Under the pieces are notes generated by a model. The model searched no databases, was not told where the DNA came from, and saw only the letters and a program-made list of their open reading frames with translations. Below, piece after piece: positions 56,865 through 64,000 of a DNA stretch of 64,000 bases. This DNA comes from Alphaproteobacteria bacterium. Lineage in GTDB: Bacteria > Pseudomonadota > Alphaproteobacteria > CACIAM-22H2. A program made the translations under genes and the position numbers. Each line of letters opens with the position of its first letter. Positions within the stretch are counted from its first letter, which is position 1. The stretch covers positions 62,001-126,000 of the forward strand of contig WGNX01000011.1 of the NCBI GenBank assembly GCA_016124335.1. The letters are read 5' to 3'.

Positions 56865-56892
56865 CTTGAATCCCCCGTACGCGCGCCTAAAT
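56865..56892 (+). promoter_or_regulatory. Sigma-32 (RpoH) type promoter of hsp20
   Basis: CTTGAA (56865-56870) and CCTAAAT (56886-56892) are 15 nt apart, matching the heat-shock promoter layout (CTTGAA, then a C-rich -10). It is upstream of a small heat-shock gene with a thermometer-like leader. Confidence 0.6.
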
Positions 56893-56967
56893 CCAGCCTG
56901 TCCGGCGGTGCCCATCCGGGGCTGCCGGCGTCAACCAACGTCCGATCGCTCAAAGGAGGATAGGATT
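56893..56967 (+). promoter_or_regulatory. ROSE-type RNA thermometer in the hsp20 leader
   Basis: The leader can form an upstream hairpin (CCGGC 56902-56906 with GCCGG 56924-56928). A 3' hairpin (56941-56965) follows, in which TCCGATCGCT faces AGGAGGATAGGA across a CAA loop. TCGCT fits the UYGCU signature that masks the ribosome binding site in ROSE elements, and the imperfect stem includes a G facing G as in the known structures. Heating should open it. Confidence 0.75.
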
Positions 56968-57423
56968 ATGAATCACTTCGACTTTTCGCCCCTTTTCCGT
57001 TCGACCATCGGCTTCGACCGGCTCTCGCGCATGATCGACGAGTCGTTGCGCGTCGCCGAACAGGGCGGCTACCCGCCGTACAACATCGAGAAAACCGGCG
57101 AGAACAACTATCGAATCGCCATGGCCGTCGCGGGCTTCGCGGCCGACGAGATCGAACTCGTCCAGCAGGAGAACACGCTCGTGATTTCCGGCGCGAAGAA
57201 GGAACCCGAGCAGGCCGGCGCCTATCTGCATCGCGGCATCGCGCAGCGCAGCTTCGAGCGACGCTTCCAGCTCGCGGATTTCATCCGCGTGTCGGGTGCA
57301 AGCATCGAGAACGGTTTGCTGCATGTCGATCTCGTGCGCGAAGTGCCCGAGGCGATGAAGCCCCGCCGTATCGCGGTCGAGACTTCGGCCAAGCCGCAGA
57401 CCCTCGAAGCCAAGGCCGCCTGA
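56968..57423 (+). CDS. ibpA: Small heat-shock protein, Hsp20/IbpA family
   Basis: The 151-residue alpha-crystallin chaperone begins NHFDFSPLFRSTIGFDRLSRMIDESL and continues YPPYNIEKTGENNYRIAMAVAGFAADEIELVQQENTLVISGAKK... GIAQRSFERRFQLADFIRVSGASIENGLLHVDLVREVPEAMKPRRIAVE. This is the IbpA class of alphaproteobacteria. It holds unfolding proteins for DnaK/ClpB. AAAGGAGG lies within the thermometer hairpin, so translation should depend on temperature. Confidence 0.95.
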   Translation: MNHFDFSPLFRSTIGFDRLSRMIDESLRVAEQGGYPPYNIEKTGENNYRIAMAVAGFAADEIELVQQENTLVISGAKKEPEQAGAYLHRGIAQRSFERRFQLADFIRVSGASIENGLLHVDLVREVPEAMKPRRIAVETSAKPQTLEAKAA

Positions 57424-57449
57424 ACCAGGCGTCCGGTCAACCGCGACAG

Positions 57450-57478
57450 CGCCCGCCCGGCATCCGCCGCGGCGGGCG
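57450..57478. terminator. Possible bidirectional hairpin between hsp20 and the PilZ gene
   Basis: CGCCCGCC (57450-57457) pairs with GGCGGGCG (57471-57478). It lies between convergent genes and lacks a clear T-tract on either strand. Confidence 0.4.
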
Positions 57479-57486
57479 TTCGCGCG

Positions 57487-58953
57487 TCAGGCGCGGAAAT
57501 GCGCCTTGATGCGCTGGCGGACATGCGGGTCGTTGCAGGCATATTTCGCGCCGATCAGGCCGTCGTTGGCGCGCACGATTTCCAGTTCGGCCTCGAAACC
57601 CATCGACAGATAGCCGTTGCGCAGCATGACGGTCGCCTTCATGTGCTGGCCGGGCTGCGCGATGCCGTTGAAGGGCCCGAAAAGCAGGCCCGTTTCGCTC
57701 CAGTTGCGCAGCGGCACGCGCTGGCCGCCAAGCAGCACGCGGTCCTCGGGGCCTGCAACCATGCGCGGGGAAATGCGCCGCTCGCCAGCCGCGGTCAGAT
57801 CGGCGAAGGCCGTGGCCGCGATCTCGCGGAAGCGCTGGCGGCGATTGTCGGACAATTGCGAGGCGGCCATGAGCTGGGAGACCTGCCCGGCGAGCGCGCG
57901 CTTTTCGTCGTGCGCCATGCCGGGCACGTAGAAATCCGACTTGAATTCGGGATTTTCGACCAGCGAGTCGATCATCGCGACAAGGTAGCGGCGCGCATTC
58001 GGATCTTCGATGTCGGCGTGAAGGCCCAGAAGCACGAGAAGCTTGCGGCCGATGCCGACTTCGCGCGCGACGATGGGCTCAAGACTTTCCGGTGCGGTCA
58101 GTCGGGTGAGGCGCCTGGACAGGTTTTCCTTGAGCTCGCGGTCGGCGTCGAGCAGCGGCAGACCGTCGATCTTGCGGCGCAGGTCGCGCGTGGCCTTCAG
58201 TTCCTGCGTGGGATCGCGCTTGTCGAGCGAGGCCGGCCCGGTCACCGCCCCGTTCAATATCTCCACGACCGCGCGCCCGGTGAACGGCATGTCATGGTTC
58301 TTGGTCGCCGCAGTTAGACCGTGGACGAAATTCGACGCACCGCGCACGGACTCGGCATCACCGGCCAGCGCCAGGCACGCCTTGACGAGTGCGGTGAGAT
58401 TTTCGGCGGGCGCGACGAGCCCGGCGCACGCGGACTTGATCCGCAGCAGTTCGGCGATCGTCTGATCGAGCAGGGCGACGACTGCCGGGTGCCGCGCGGC
58501 GGATAGAAGCTCGAGGCAGCGCTGCCCGCGAATGACCCAGGTGCCGGGCCCCATCGGTGCCATGACGGCCGCAAGGGCAATTCCCGCGCGCACCGGCCCA
58601 AGTTGGGCGTCGCTGGCCGCGAGTCGGTCGAGCGCCGTGGCGTCGGCCACATGCGCGTCAGGCAGCCCCTTGGCTTCCATTTCGACCAACCGCATGGCGC
58701 CATCGACGAGTTCGAGCGTCTGGCGGACGCGCTCGGTCACCGGATTCTTGAGCTGCTGGCCTTGCAGGATCGCGACACGCTGGATGTATTCCTGGAATTT
58801 CGTGCCGGAATTCAATAGCTTCCGGTGCTCTCGCGGGTCGAAGGCAAGCTCCGCCGCGGTAATCCGTGCCTGCTCGAGATAGGGCATCGCCACGCGAAAC
58901 AGTGTCTCGCGCGCCTCGGGTCCAAGCGCTTCAATCGGGGTCGTGCAGAACAT
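57487..58953 (-). CDS. PilZ-domain protein with large helical N-terminal region (paralogue 1)
   Basis: The 488-residue protein has a largely helical N-terminal part of about 380 residues with no family I recognise (ETLFRVAMPYLEQARITAAELAFDPREHRKLLNSGTKFQEYIQRVAILQGQ...). A C-terminal PilZ domain follows: RRISPR (RxxxR), then RVPLRNWSETGLLFGPFNG (NxSxxG), then MLRNGYLSMGFEAELEIV. These residues bind cyclic di-GMP in other PilZ proteins. It ends KYACNDPHVRQRIKAHFRA. A close paralogue lies directly upstream in the same direction, 77 nt away, so both are probably co-expressed. Confidence 0.85.
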   Translation of the reverse strand: MFCTTPIEALGPEARETLFRVAMPYLEQARITAAELAFDPREHRKLLNSGTKFQEYIQRVAILQGQQLKNPVTERVRQTLELVDGAMRLVEMEAKGLPDAHVADATALDRLAASDAQLGPVRAGIALAAVMAPMGPGTWVIRGQRCLELLSAARHPAVVALLDQTIAELLRIKSACAGLVAPAENLTALVKACLALAGDAESVRGASNFVHGLTAATKNHDMPFTGRAVVEILNGAVTGPASLDKRDPTQELKATRDLRRKIDGLPLLDADRELKENLSRRLTRLTAPESLEPIVAREVGIGRKLLVLLGLHADIEDPNARRYLVAMIDSLVENPEFKSDFYVPGMAHDEKRALAGQVSQLMAASQLSDNRRQRFREIAATAFADLTAAGERRISPRMVAGPEDRVLLGGQRVPLRNWSETGLLFGPFNGIAQPGQHMKATVMLRNGYLSMGFEAELEIVRANDGLIGAKYACNDPHVRQRIKAHFRA

Positions 58954-59030
58954 CGGCAGGTCCAGTCTTGCGACAAGACCGGCAACCTACCTGTTGATGG
59001 TAAATAAATTGTGTGTAAATCCCGAGGCGG

Positions 59031-60506
59031 TCAGGCCGCCCGGAAATGGGCCTTGATACGCTGGCGGGCCTGCGGATCGGGGCAGTTGTACTTGGCGCCG
59101 ACCAGCCCGTCGACCTGACGGACGATCTCAAGCTCGGCCTCGAAGCCCATCGCGATATAGGCGTTGCGCAGCATCACCGTGGCGCGCATGCGCTGGCCCG
59201 GGGCGATCAGGCCGTTATACGGACCGAACATCAGGCCGGTCTCGCTCCAGTTGCGAAGCGGCACGCGCACGCCGCCGATCTGGATGCGGTCCTCGGGGCC
59301 CGCAATCATCCTTGGCGAAATCCTTCTGTCGCCGGATTCGCCGAGATAGGCGAACGTCGTCGTCACGATGGCCTGATAGCGCTGCCGCTTGATGTCGATG
59401 AGGTCGGCATTCGTGATCGCCTGCCCGACCTGGGCGACGAGCGCCCGCTTTTCGTCGTGGCTGGATCCCGGAACGAAGAACTCGTCCTTGAACTCGCGTG
59501 AATCCACGAGCTGGTCGAGATGCGTGACAAGGTGCTTGCGCGCGCCCGGATCGCCGATCTCGCAATGCAGGCCGAGCAACAGGATCGCCTTGCGGCCGGC
59601 GCCGATTTCGCGCGCGACCAGCGGCTCCAGCAGTTCGGGCGCCACGAGGCGCGACATGCGCCGTGCGAGGATTTCCTGCAACTCGCGGTCCGCGACGAGG
59701 CGCGGGAGATTTGTAATGCGATCGCGCAGGCTGCGAGTCTGCTTGATTTCCTGCGTCGGATCGCGCTTGACCATCGAAGCGGGGCTCGCGAGGGCGCCTT
59801 TGAGGACTTCCACGGCCGACTGGACGGTGCGCGGCGTCGGTCGCTTCTTTTGCCGCGCGACGAGCGCCTGGACGAACGGCGCGGCATTTACCGACGAACC
59901 CGCGTCGGTGTCGCCCGCGATCATGAGACACGCGCGAACGATGAGCGGCAGGTTCTCCGGCGAACCGATCAGCGTGGTCGACGCCGGCTTCAGTCGGACA
60001 AGTTCGGCCAAAGTCTGGTCGACGATGTCGAGCGCGACCGGATGCGTCAGGCTGTCGAACAGCGTCAGGCAGCGATTGGCCTTGCCGATCCAGTCGCCGG
60101 GGCCGGTTGTGGCAAGCGTCGACGCGATGGCCACGCCCGCCCGGATGGGACCCAAAACCGGGTCGCTTGCGGCGAGGCGGTCGATCCCCGCAGCATTGGT
60201 CTCGTGCGATGCGGCGACCTCCCGGGCGACCTGCTCGATCATCCGCATGGCCTCGTCGACGATGTCGATGATCTGCCGGACACGCTCGGTGACCGGGTTC
60301 TTCATCGTCTGCCCCTGCAGGATCGCCACGCGCTGGACGAACTCCTGGAACCGCGTTCCGGCATTCAGAAGGCGGCGCTGCTCGCGCGGATCGAAGGCAA
60401 GTTCCGTCGCCGTTATTCGGGCGTGTTCGAGATGGGGCTGGGCAACACGGAACAGGGTCTCGCGTGCCGGCGCGTCGAGGGCTTCGTTGGCGCTGATGCA
60501 GAACAT
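59031..60506 (-). CDS. PilZ-domain protein with large helical N-terminal region (paralogue 2)
   Basis: The 491-residue protein is colinear with paralogue 1 from end to end: MFCISANEALDAPARETLFRVAQPHLEHARITATELAFDPREQRRLLNAGTRFQEFVQRVAILQGQ at the start. The PilZ residues are RRISPR and RVPLRNWSETGLMFGPYNG, and the protein ends KYNCPDPQARQRIKAHFRAA. Conservation is highest in the two ends and lower in the middle. The ATG at 60506 is used because both paralogues then begin MFC. Tandem duplication is the simplest origin. The N-terminal part may sense or contact a partner while PilZ reads cyclic di-GMP. Confidence 0.85.
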   Translation of the reverse strand: MFCISANEALDAPARETLFRVAQPHLEHARITATELAFDPREQRRLLNAGTRFQEFVQRVAILQGQTMKNPVTERVRQIIDIVDEAMRMIEQVAREVAASHETNAAGIDRLAASDPVLGPIRAGVAIASTLATTGPGDWIGKANRCLTLFDSLTHPVALDIVDQTLAELVRLKPASTTLIGSPENLPLIVRACLMIAGDTDAGSSVNAAPFVQALVARQKKRPTPRTVQSAVEVLKGALASPASMVKRDPTQEIKQTRSLRDRITNLPRLVADRELQEILARRMSRLVAPELLEPLVAREIGAGRKAILLLGLHCEIGDPGARKHLVTHLDQLVDSREFKDEFFVPGSSHDEKRALVAQVGQAITNADLIDIKRQRYQAIVTTTFAYLGESGDRRISPRMIAGPEDRIQIGGVRVPLRNWSETGLMFGPYNGLIAPGQRMRATVMLRNAYIAMGFEAELEIVRQVDGLVGAKYNCPDPQARQRIKAHFRAA

Positions 60507-60570
60507 ACCGGTTCTCCGCGGCAAAATTCGCCGCGACCTTACCGGTTGCTCGACAAAAGGGTAGACAATT

Positions 60571-61026
60571 CTACGACGAATTTTCCTGTATACACAATTT
60601 CTGGAGACACGATCGTATGTCATCCGGAATTTCAACCGGCCGCTGATTGGCACGTTTGACAAAGACGTGAACGAAATAACCTTCGGCCGCGGCGGCCTGT
60701 GTTCCGCGCTTGAATATCCCGATTTCGTAGCGCACTGAGCTTTTCCCGATATGTCCTACGCGCAGGCCCGCTTCGACGGTCTCGGGAAAGGCAAGTGACG
60801 CACGGAAGCGACAATTCGTTTCAACGGCGACACCGATAACATCCGCATTATGTATGTCCAGCCCGCCGGCTTCGATGAGGTAGGCGTTTATGACCGTGTC
60901 AAAGTAGCTGTAATAGACGACGTTGTTGACGTGACCGTAAAGGTCGTTGTCCATCCAGCGCGTGGGAATTTCGCGAAAATGCGCATAGGCGGCGCGAGTC
61001 TCGGGTGCCTTCTTATGGTCCGCCAC
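60571..61026 (-). CDS. Acyl-CoA thioesterase, 4HBT hotdog family
   Basis: The 151-residue protein has [34 protein letters not shown], the 4-hydroxybenzoyl-CoA thioesterase signature with the catalytic Asp ([11 protein letters not shown]), then [35 protein letters not shown]-type strands. It should hydrolyse a short or aromatic acyl-CoA. The start is GTG 61026, 2 nt after the stop of the alpha/beta hydrolase gene, so the two are translated together. Confidence 0.88.
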   Translation of the reverse strand: MADHKKAPETRAAYAHFREIPTRWMDNDLYGHVNNVVYYSYFDTVINAYLIEAGGLDIHNADVIGVAVETNCRFRASLAFPETVEAGLRVGHIGKSSVRYEIGIFKRGTQAAAAEGYFVHVFVKRANQRPVEIPDDIRSCLQKLCIQENSS

Positions 61027-61028
61027 GT

Positions 61029-61817
61029 TCAGCAGACCTCGGCCAGGGCGGCGAGCGTTTCGTCCGGCCGTTCGATCATGGCCATGTGACCGGCGCCCGG
61101 TACAGTCCGCACCAGGGCTCCGGGAATAGCGTCTGCCAGCGCGCGCCCGCCGGCTGCCGGAGTCATCCGGTCGCCGTCGCCGAGCAGGACGAGCACCGGG
61201 CATCGCACCGAACGCGCCGCGTCCGGCGCACCGGCGAACGAATCGCAGGCGGCAAGATCGCTTGCGAGCACGCCCGGCCGGGCGCGCTCGAGAAGGCGCG
61301 TCCCGCCGCCGACCATCCAGGTGCCCGGTGCGCGCGCGCCGCCGATCTGCGCGCGCCGGCCGAAGGCCCAGTCCGCGATCATCGCAACGGCGGAAGGATC
61401 GTTTCGCCGCGCGGCATCCAGCAGCTTGGGGTGGACGGGCATCCGTGCCGCGGCACCAAGCAGTGCCAGGGCGCGCAGGCTTCCGGGATGGCGTGCCGCG
61501 GCGGAAAGCCCAACCAGTGCCCCCATCGAATGGCCCACGATCGCCGCTTGGCGTGCGCCGGCCGCGCCGGTCGCCCGCACGATGAAATCCGCCATCGCAT
61601 CGATCGAGGCGAGTGCGGCCCCCTGCGAACGCCCGTGCCCGGGGAGATCGAAGGCAAGCGCATTGCGGCCGTGATGGGCAAACCACCGTGTCTGGAGCGT
61701 CCAGACCGTGTGGTCCATCCCGGCCCCGTGAACGAACGCGACTGTCGGCAATGTGGGATCGAACGGGCGCCCGCCGGTCGCCGCGAAGACGCGCGTGCCC
61801 GCAACGTCGATCTCCAT
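61029..61817 (-). CDS. Alpha/beta hydrolase
   Basis: The 262-residue hydrolase has the oxyanion motif [20 protein letters not shown], nucleophile elbow [15 protein letters not shown] (GHSMG), acid strand [17 protein letters not shown] and the catalytic His in [15 protein letters not shown]. Substrate is unknown; the thioesterase neighbour hints at ester or thioester metabolism. It begins 3 nt after the metY stop, so metY, this gene and the thioesterase gene form one operon. Confidence 0.88.
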   Translation of the reverse strand: MEIDVAGTRVFAATGGRPFDPTLPTVAFVHGAGMDHTVWTLQTRWFAHHGRNALAFDLPGHGRSQGAALASIDAMADFIVRATGAAGARQAAIVGHSMGALVGLSAAARHPGSLRALALLGAAARMPVHPKLLDAARRNDPSAVAMIADWAFGRRAQIGGARAPGTWMVGGGTRLLERARPGVLASDLAACDSFAGAPDAARSVRCPVLVLLGDGDRMTPAAGGRALADAIPGALVRTVPGAGHMAMIERPDETLAALAEVC

Positions 61818-61820
61818 GCG

Positions 61821-63113
61821 CTAGCCCTTCGAAGCGACGCGCAACGCCGCCCCGAGGTCGTCGAGCAGGTCGGCCGGATCCTCGAGACCCACAGAAAGCC
61901 GGATCATCTCCTCGCCGATGCCGGCCGCCTTGAGCGAGGCCGCATCCATTTGCTGGTGCGTCGTGGAAGCCGGATGAATGACCAGCGATTTCGCATCGCC
62001 GACATTGGCAAGATGGCTGAACAGCCGGAGCGCCTCGATGAAGCGCTTGCCGGCCGCGCGCCCGCCCTTGATCCCGAAACTGACGATCGAACCCGACCCG
62101 TTGGGCAGGAGCCTGCGTGCGAGCGCATGATCGGGATGGGACGGCAGATCGGGATGATTGACCCAGGCCACGTCTGGCGACGCGGCGAGGAACGCGGCGA
62201 CCTTGCGCGCGTTTTCGACGTGACGCGCCATGCGCAGCGGCAGCGTCTCGAGCCCCTGAAGCAGATGGAACGCGTTCGTGGGCGACATGCAGGCGCCGAA
62301 ATCGCGCAATCCCTCGGCGCGCGCGCGCATCAGGAAGGCGGCGGGGCCGAACTCCTCGGCGAAGTCGAGACCGTGATAGCCGGCATAGGGTTCGGTCAGC
62401 GTCGGGAATTTTCCCGAGGCTTCCCAGTCGAAGGTTCCGGCATCGACGAGCACGCCGCCGATCGCGATGCCGTGCCCGCCCATCCATTTGGTCGCCGAGT
62501 GCATCACGATATCCGCGCCGTGCTCGAACGCCCGGAACAGATAGGGCGTGCAGAACGTGCAGTCGAGCATCAGCGGCAGGCCGGCTTCGTGCGCGACCTT
62601 CGCGACGGCCGGCACGTCGAGCACTTCAAGTCCGGGATTGCCGAGCACTTCGCCGAAGACCAGCCGCGTCGCAGGCCCGATCGCGGCAGCGAAGGCGGCC
62701 GGGTCGCGCGGATCAACGAAGGTTGCCGAGATTCCGAATCGCGGCAGCGTGTGCGCGAACATGTTGTGCGAGCCGCCATAGATCGACGAAGAGCTGACGA
62801 TATGGCCGCCCGCACCCATCAGCGTGGCGACGGCAAGATGGAGGGCGGCCTGCCCGGATGCCGTCGCGATCGCCCCGACGCCGCCCTCGAGGGCGGCCAC
62901 GCGTTCCTCGAACACGGCCACGGTCGGATTCGAGATTCGCGAGTAAATGTGGCCGGCGCGCTCGAGATTGAACAGTGAAGCGGCCGAATCGACGTCCGGG
63001 AAAACGTAGGACGTGGTCTGGTAGATCGGCACGGCGCGAGCACCGGTCGCCGAATCCGGCTGCTGGCCAGCGTGGAGAGAAAGTGTATCAAAACGCGGGA
63101 ATCGTCCGCTCAT
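61821..63113 (-). CDS. metY: O-acetylhomoserine sulfhydrylase (MetY-type)
   Basis: This 430-residue PLP enzyme of the Cys/Met metabolism family makes homocysteine from O-acetylhomoserine and sulfide. Marks are [74 protein letters not shown], the PLP lysine in [13 protein letters not shown] and [11 protein letters not shown]. The extended internal segment and length of about 430 residues distinguish it from cystathionine enzymes (about 390). A strong hairpin with a T-tract lies just before its start codon, so expression is probably attenuated. Confidence 0.93.
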   Translation of the reverse strand: MSGRFPRFDTLSLHAGQQPDSATGARAVPIYQTTSYVFPDVDSAASLFNLERAGHIYSRISNPTVAVFEERVAALEGGVGAIATASGQAALHLAVATLMGAGGHIVSSSSIYGGSHNMFAHTLPRFGISATFVDPRDPAAFAAAIGPATRLVFGEVLGNPGLEVLDVPAVAKVAHEAGLPLMLDCTFCTPYLFRAFEHGADIVMHSATKWMGGHGIAIGGVLVDAGTFDWEASGKFPTLTEPYAGYHGLDFAEEFGPAAFLMRARAEGLRDFGACMSPTNAFHLLQGLETLPLRMARHVENARKVAAFLAASPDVAWVNHPDLPSHPDHALARRLLPNGSGSIVSFGIKGGRAAGKRFIEALRLFSHLANVGDAKSLVIHPASTTHQQMDAASLKAAGIGEEMIRLSVGLEDPADLLDDLGAALRVASKG

Positions 63114-63124
63114 GCGTTCCCCCG

Positions 63125-63171
63125 AAAAACAGAACCGCCCGAGCGCATCTTCGGCGTCAATCGGGCGGTTC
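63125..63171 (-). terminator. Attenuator hairpin in the metY leader
   Basis: On the minus strand GAACCGCCCGA (63171-63161) pairs with TCGGGCGGTTC (63142-63132) in a perfect 11-bp stem, followed by TGTTTTTC. The T-run ends only 11 nt before the metY ATG, so this is a leader terminator, not one for an upstream gene. Upstream of it (63172-63260) is a structured GC-rich leader with AGC(U)GCG/CGCGCU pairing around a GGTTGAACAGGGA loop, and a second related segment GCTTGAATAAGGA. Confidence 0.75.
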
Positions 63172-63381
63172 CTTATTCAAGCAGCGCGTCCCTGTTCAAC
63201 CCGCAGCTCAGGCGAGACCCTAACCACCGGCCCCAGCGCCCGTCAATTGTCGAATTGAGAAAAGCCGGGACGATGCATCGATGCCATTCATACTACTGTA
63301 GAGTATAAATCTTTCCTCAATTGCATCTTATGCGGTCTTCTGGCATTAGGGGCTCGACCTCGGTTGGCCGGAGAACCGCCG

Positions 63382-64000
63382 GTGACATACACGCCCCCCA
63401 CGATCCAGGTCGCAGGTCTCGACGGCGCAGAAGCGATCGAGAACCAGGCCTCCGCAAGGCCGCACAATGTCGCGGCGGCGGTCCTGTGCATCTTCATGAT
63501 CTGCGCCGTGCTGGGCACGGCAACGTGGATTCACGACCGCGAACGCTCGTTCGGCGAGGCGTTCGCCGAATTCCGCGCCGCCGCGATCGAGCGCAGCCTT
63601 CTGTCCGGCGACACGTTCCTTGCCCAGCTCGTCGCACGTGCCGACCTGCTGATGGTTCCCGTCATGCGCGTCCTCGACGGGCACGCGCCTGTGGACGTAC
63701 CGCCCGAACGGCTGGCGACGGCCCTGCGCGTTCCGCCAGAACACGCAGCCGACGGCGTCACCATCGATGTCTGGCGTGCCGACGGCCGCCACGCGCTCGA
63801 TCCGTCGCGCGGACACGCCGACGGAGAGGAGTTTTTCCGGCATCACGTGGGCGACGGCCGATATGCGGCAAGCCGCGCGCTCGTCGCCGATCCGTTCCGC
63901 GATGTCGTCCTGTCGACGGGAAGCCTCGGCGGCCGCCGCACGCTGGTGGTCTCGCGCACGGTCTCGACGCCCGAAGGCGAAGCGCTGGCGGTCGTCGCCG
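63382..64000 (+). CDS. Membrane sensor protein with periplasmic Cache-like domain (3' end outside window)
   Basis: The frame is open to the window end (206 residues visible). A short cytoplasmic N-terminus is followed by one transmembrane helix (NVAAAVLCIFMICAVLGTATW, about residues 28-48). An extracytoplasmic domain follows, with the long helix RERSFGEAFAEFRAAAIERSLLSGDTFLAQLVARADLLMV and later FFRHHVGDGRYAASRALVADPFRDVVLSTGSLGGRRTLVVSRTV, typical of Cache/PDC sensors. The output domain (kinase, GGDEF or chemotaxis) lies beyond the end. The start is GTG 63382 with GGAG at 63370. Confidence 0.75.
   Translation, partial: MTYTPPTIQVAGLDGAEAIENQASARPHNVAAAVLCIFMICAVLGTATWIHDRERSFGEAFAEFRAAAIERSLLSGDTFLAQLVARADLLMVPVMRVLDGHAPVDVPPERLATALRVPPEHAADGVTIDVWRADGRHALDPSRGHADGEEFFRHHVGDGRYAASRALVADPFRDVVLSTGSLGGRRTLVVSRTVSTPEGEALAVVA

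Noticed and set aside
63114-63260. SAM-II riboswitch upstream of metY
   Set aside because: The conserved SAM-II pseudoknot segments are not present, so only an unclassified terminator-type leader is reported.

Overview
The window is GC-rich bacterial chromosome, almost wall-to-wall coding, and reads as an alphaproteobacterium, most likely Rhodospirillales-like. Supporting signs are the dcw cluster that runs straight into lpxC, bamD, recN and ligA; the small families DUF1127, DUF1465, PAS_5 and DUF4164; an L31 protein without zinc cysteines; and a ROSE-type thermometer ahead of an Hsp20 gene. No rRNA, tRNA, IS element or CRISPR array was recognised. The genus cannot be named from the sequence alone.

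Layout. 1-1308: 3' end of a peptidoglycan amidase gene, an orphan HicB-type antitoxin and the RNase P RNA gene. 1470-19934: a complete division and cell-wall cluster in one direction (mraZ, rsmH, ftsL, ftsI, murE, murF, mraY, murD, ftsW, murG, murC, murB, ddl, ftsQ, ftsA, ftsZ), most genes overlapping by 1-4 nt, led by five perfectly phased MraZ boxes. 20105-25981: lpxC, bamD, recN, ligA. 26-31.9 kb: a methyltransferase flanked by paired palindromic repeats, aminopeptidase P, DUF1127, GNAT and PAS_5 proteins, and an unusually long ZapA with a small coiled-coil partner. 32-39 kb: tkt, a HAD phosphatase, gap, cytochrome b561, and the EF-P modification genes epmA and epmB.

39-46.6 kb is an accessory stretch between epmAB and efp: an AT-rich membrane-protein gene, a MarR-controlled group (SnoaL-like, dimeric-barrel and creatininase-family enzymes), fbaB-thiE, and a TcmP/three-Cys-motif pair with its own near-consensus promoter. 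46.7-51.5 kb: efp, suhB and a three-gene envelope ion-motor-like set (proline-rich OmpA protein, MotA/ExbB-like, MotB-like). 51.5-56.3 kb: an Rrf2 regulator with a CxxC AhpD-like enzyme, an operon of frataxin, ABC exporter and lipoprotein, then rpmE. 56.3-64 kb: DUF1465, thermoregulated hsp20, two tandem PilZ-domain paralogues, a thioesterase/hydrolase pair, metY behind a terminator-type leader, and the 5' part of a membrane sensor gene.

How it works together: the left third supplies peptidoglycan precursors and the divisome, with ZapA further along feeding the same FtsZ ring. The middle carries central carbon metabolism and translation-factor modification. The right third is envelope, stress and signalling genes. 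The most distinctive items are the long ZapA, the TcmP pair, the AT-rich membrane gene, the CAGGTTAC repeats with a hairpin near 41 kb, the tandem PilZ proteins, and the unclassified metY leader.
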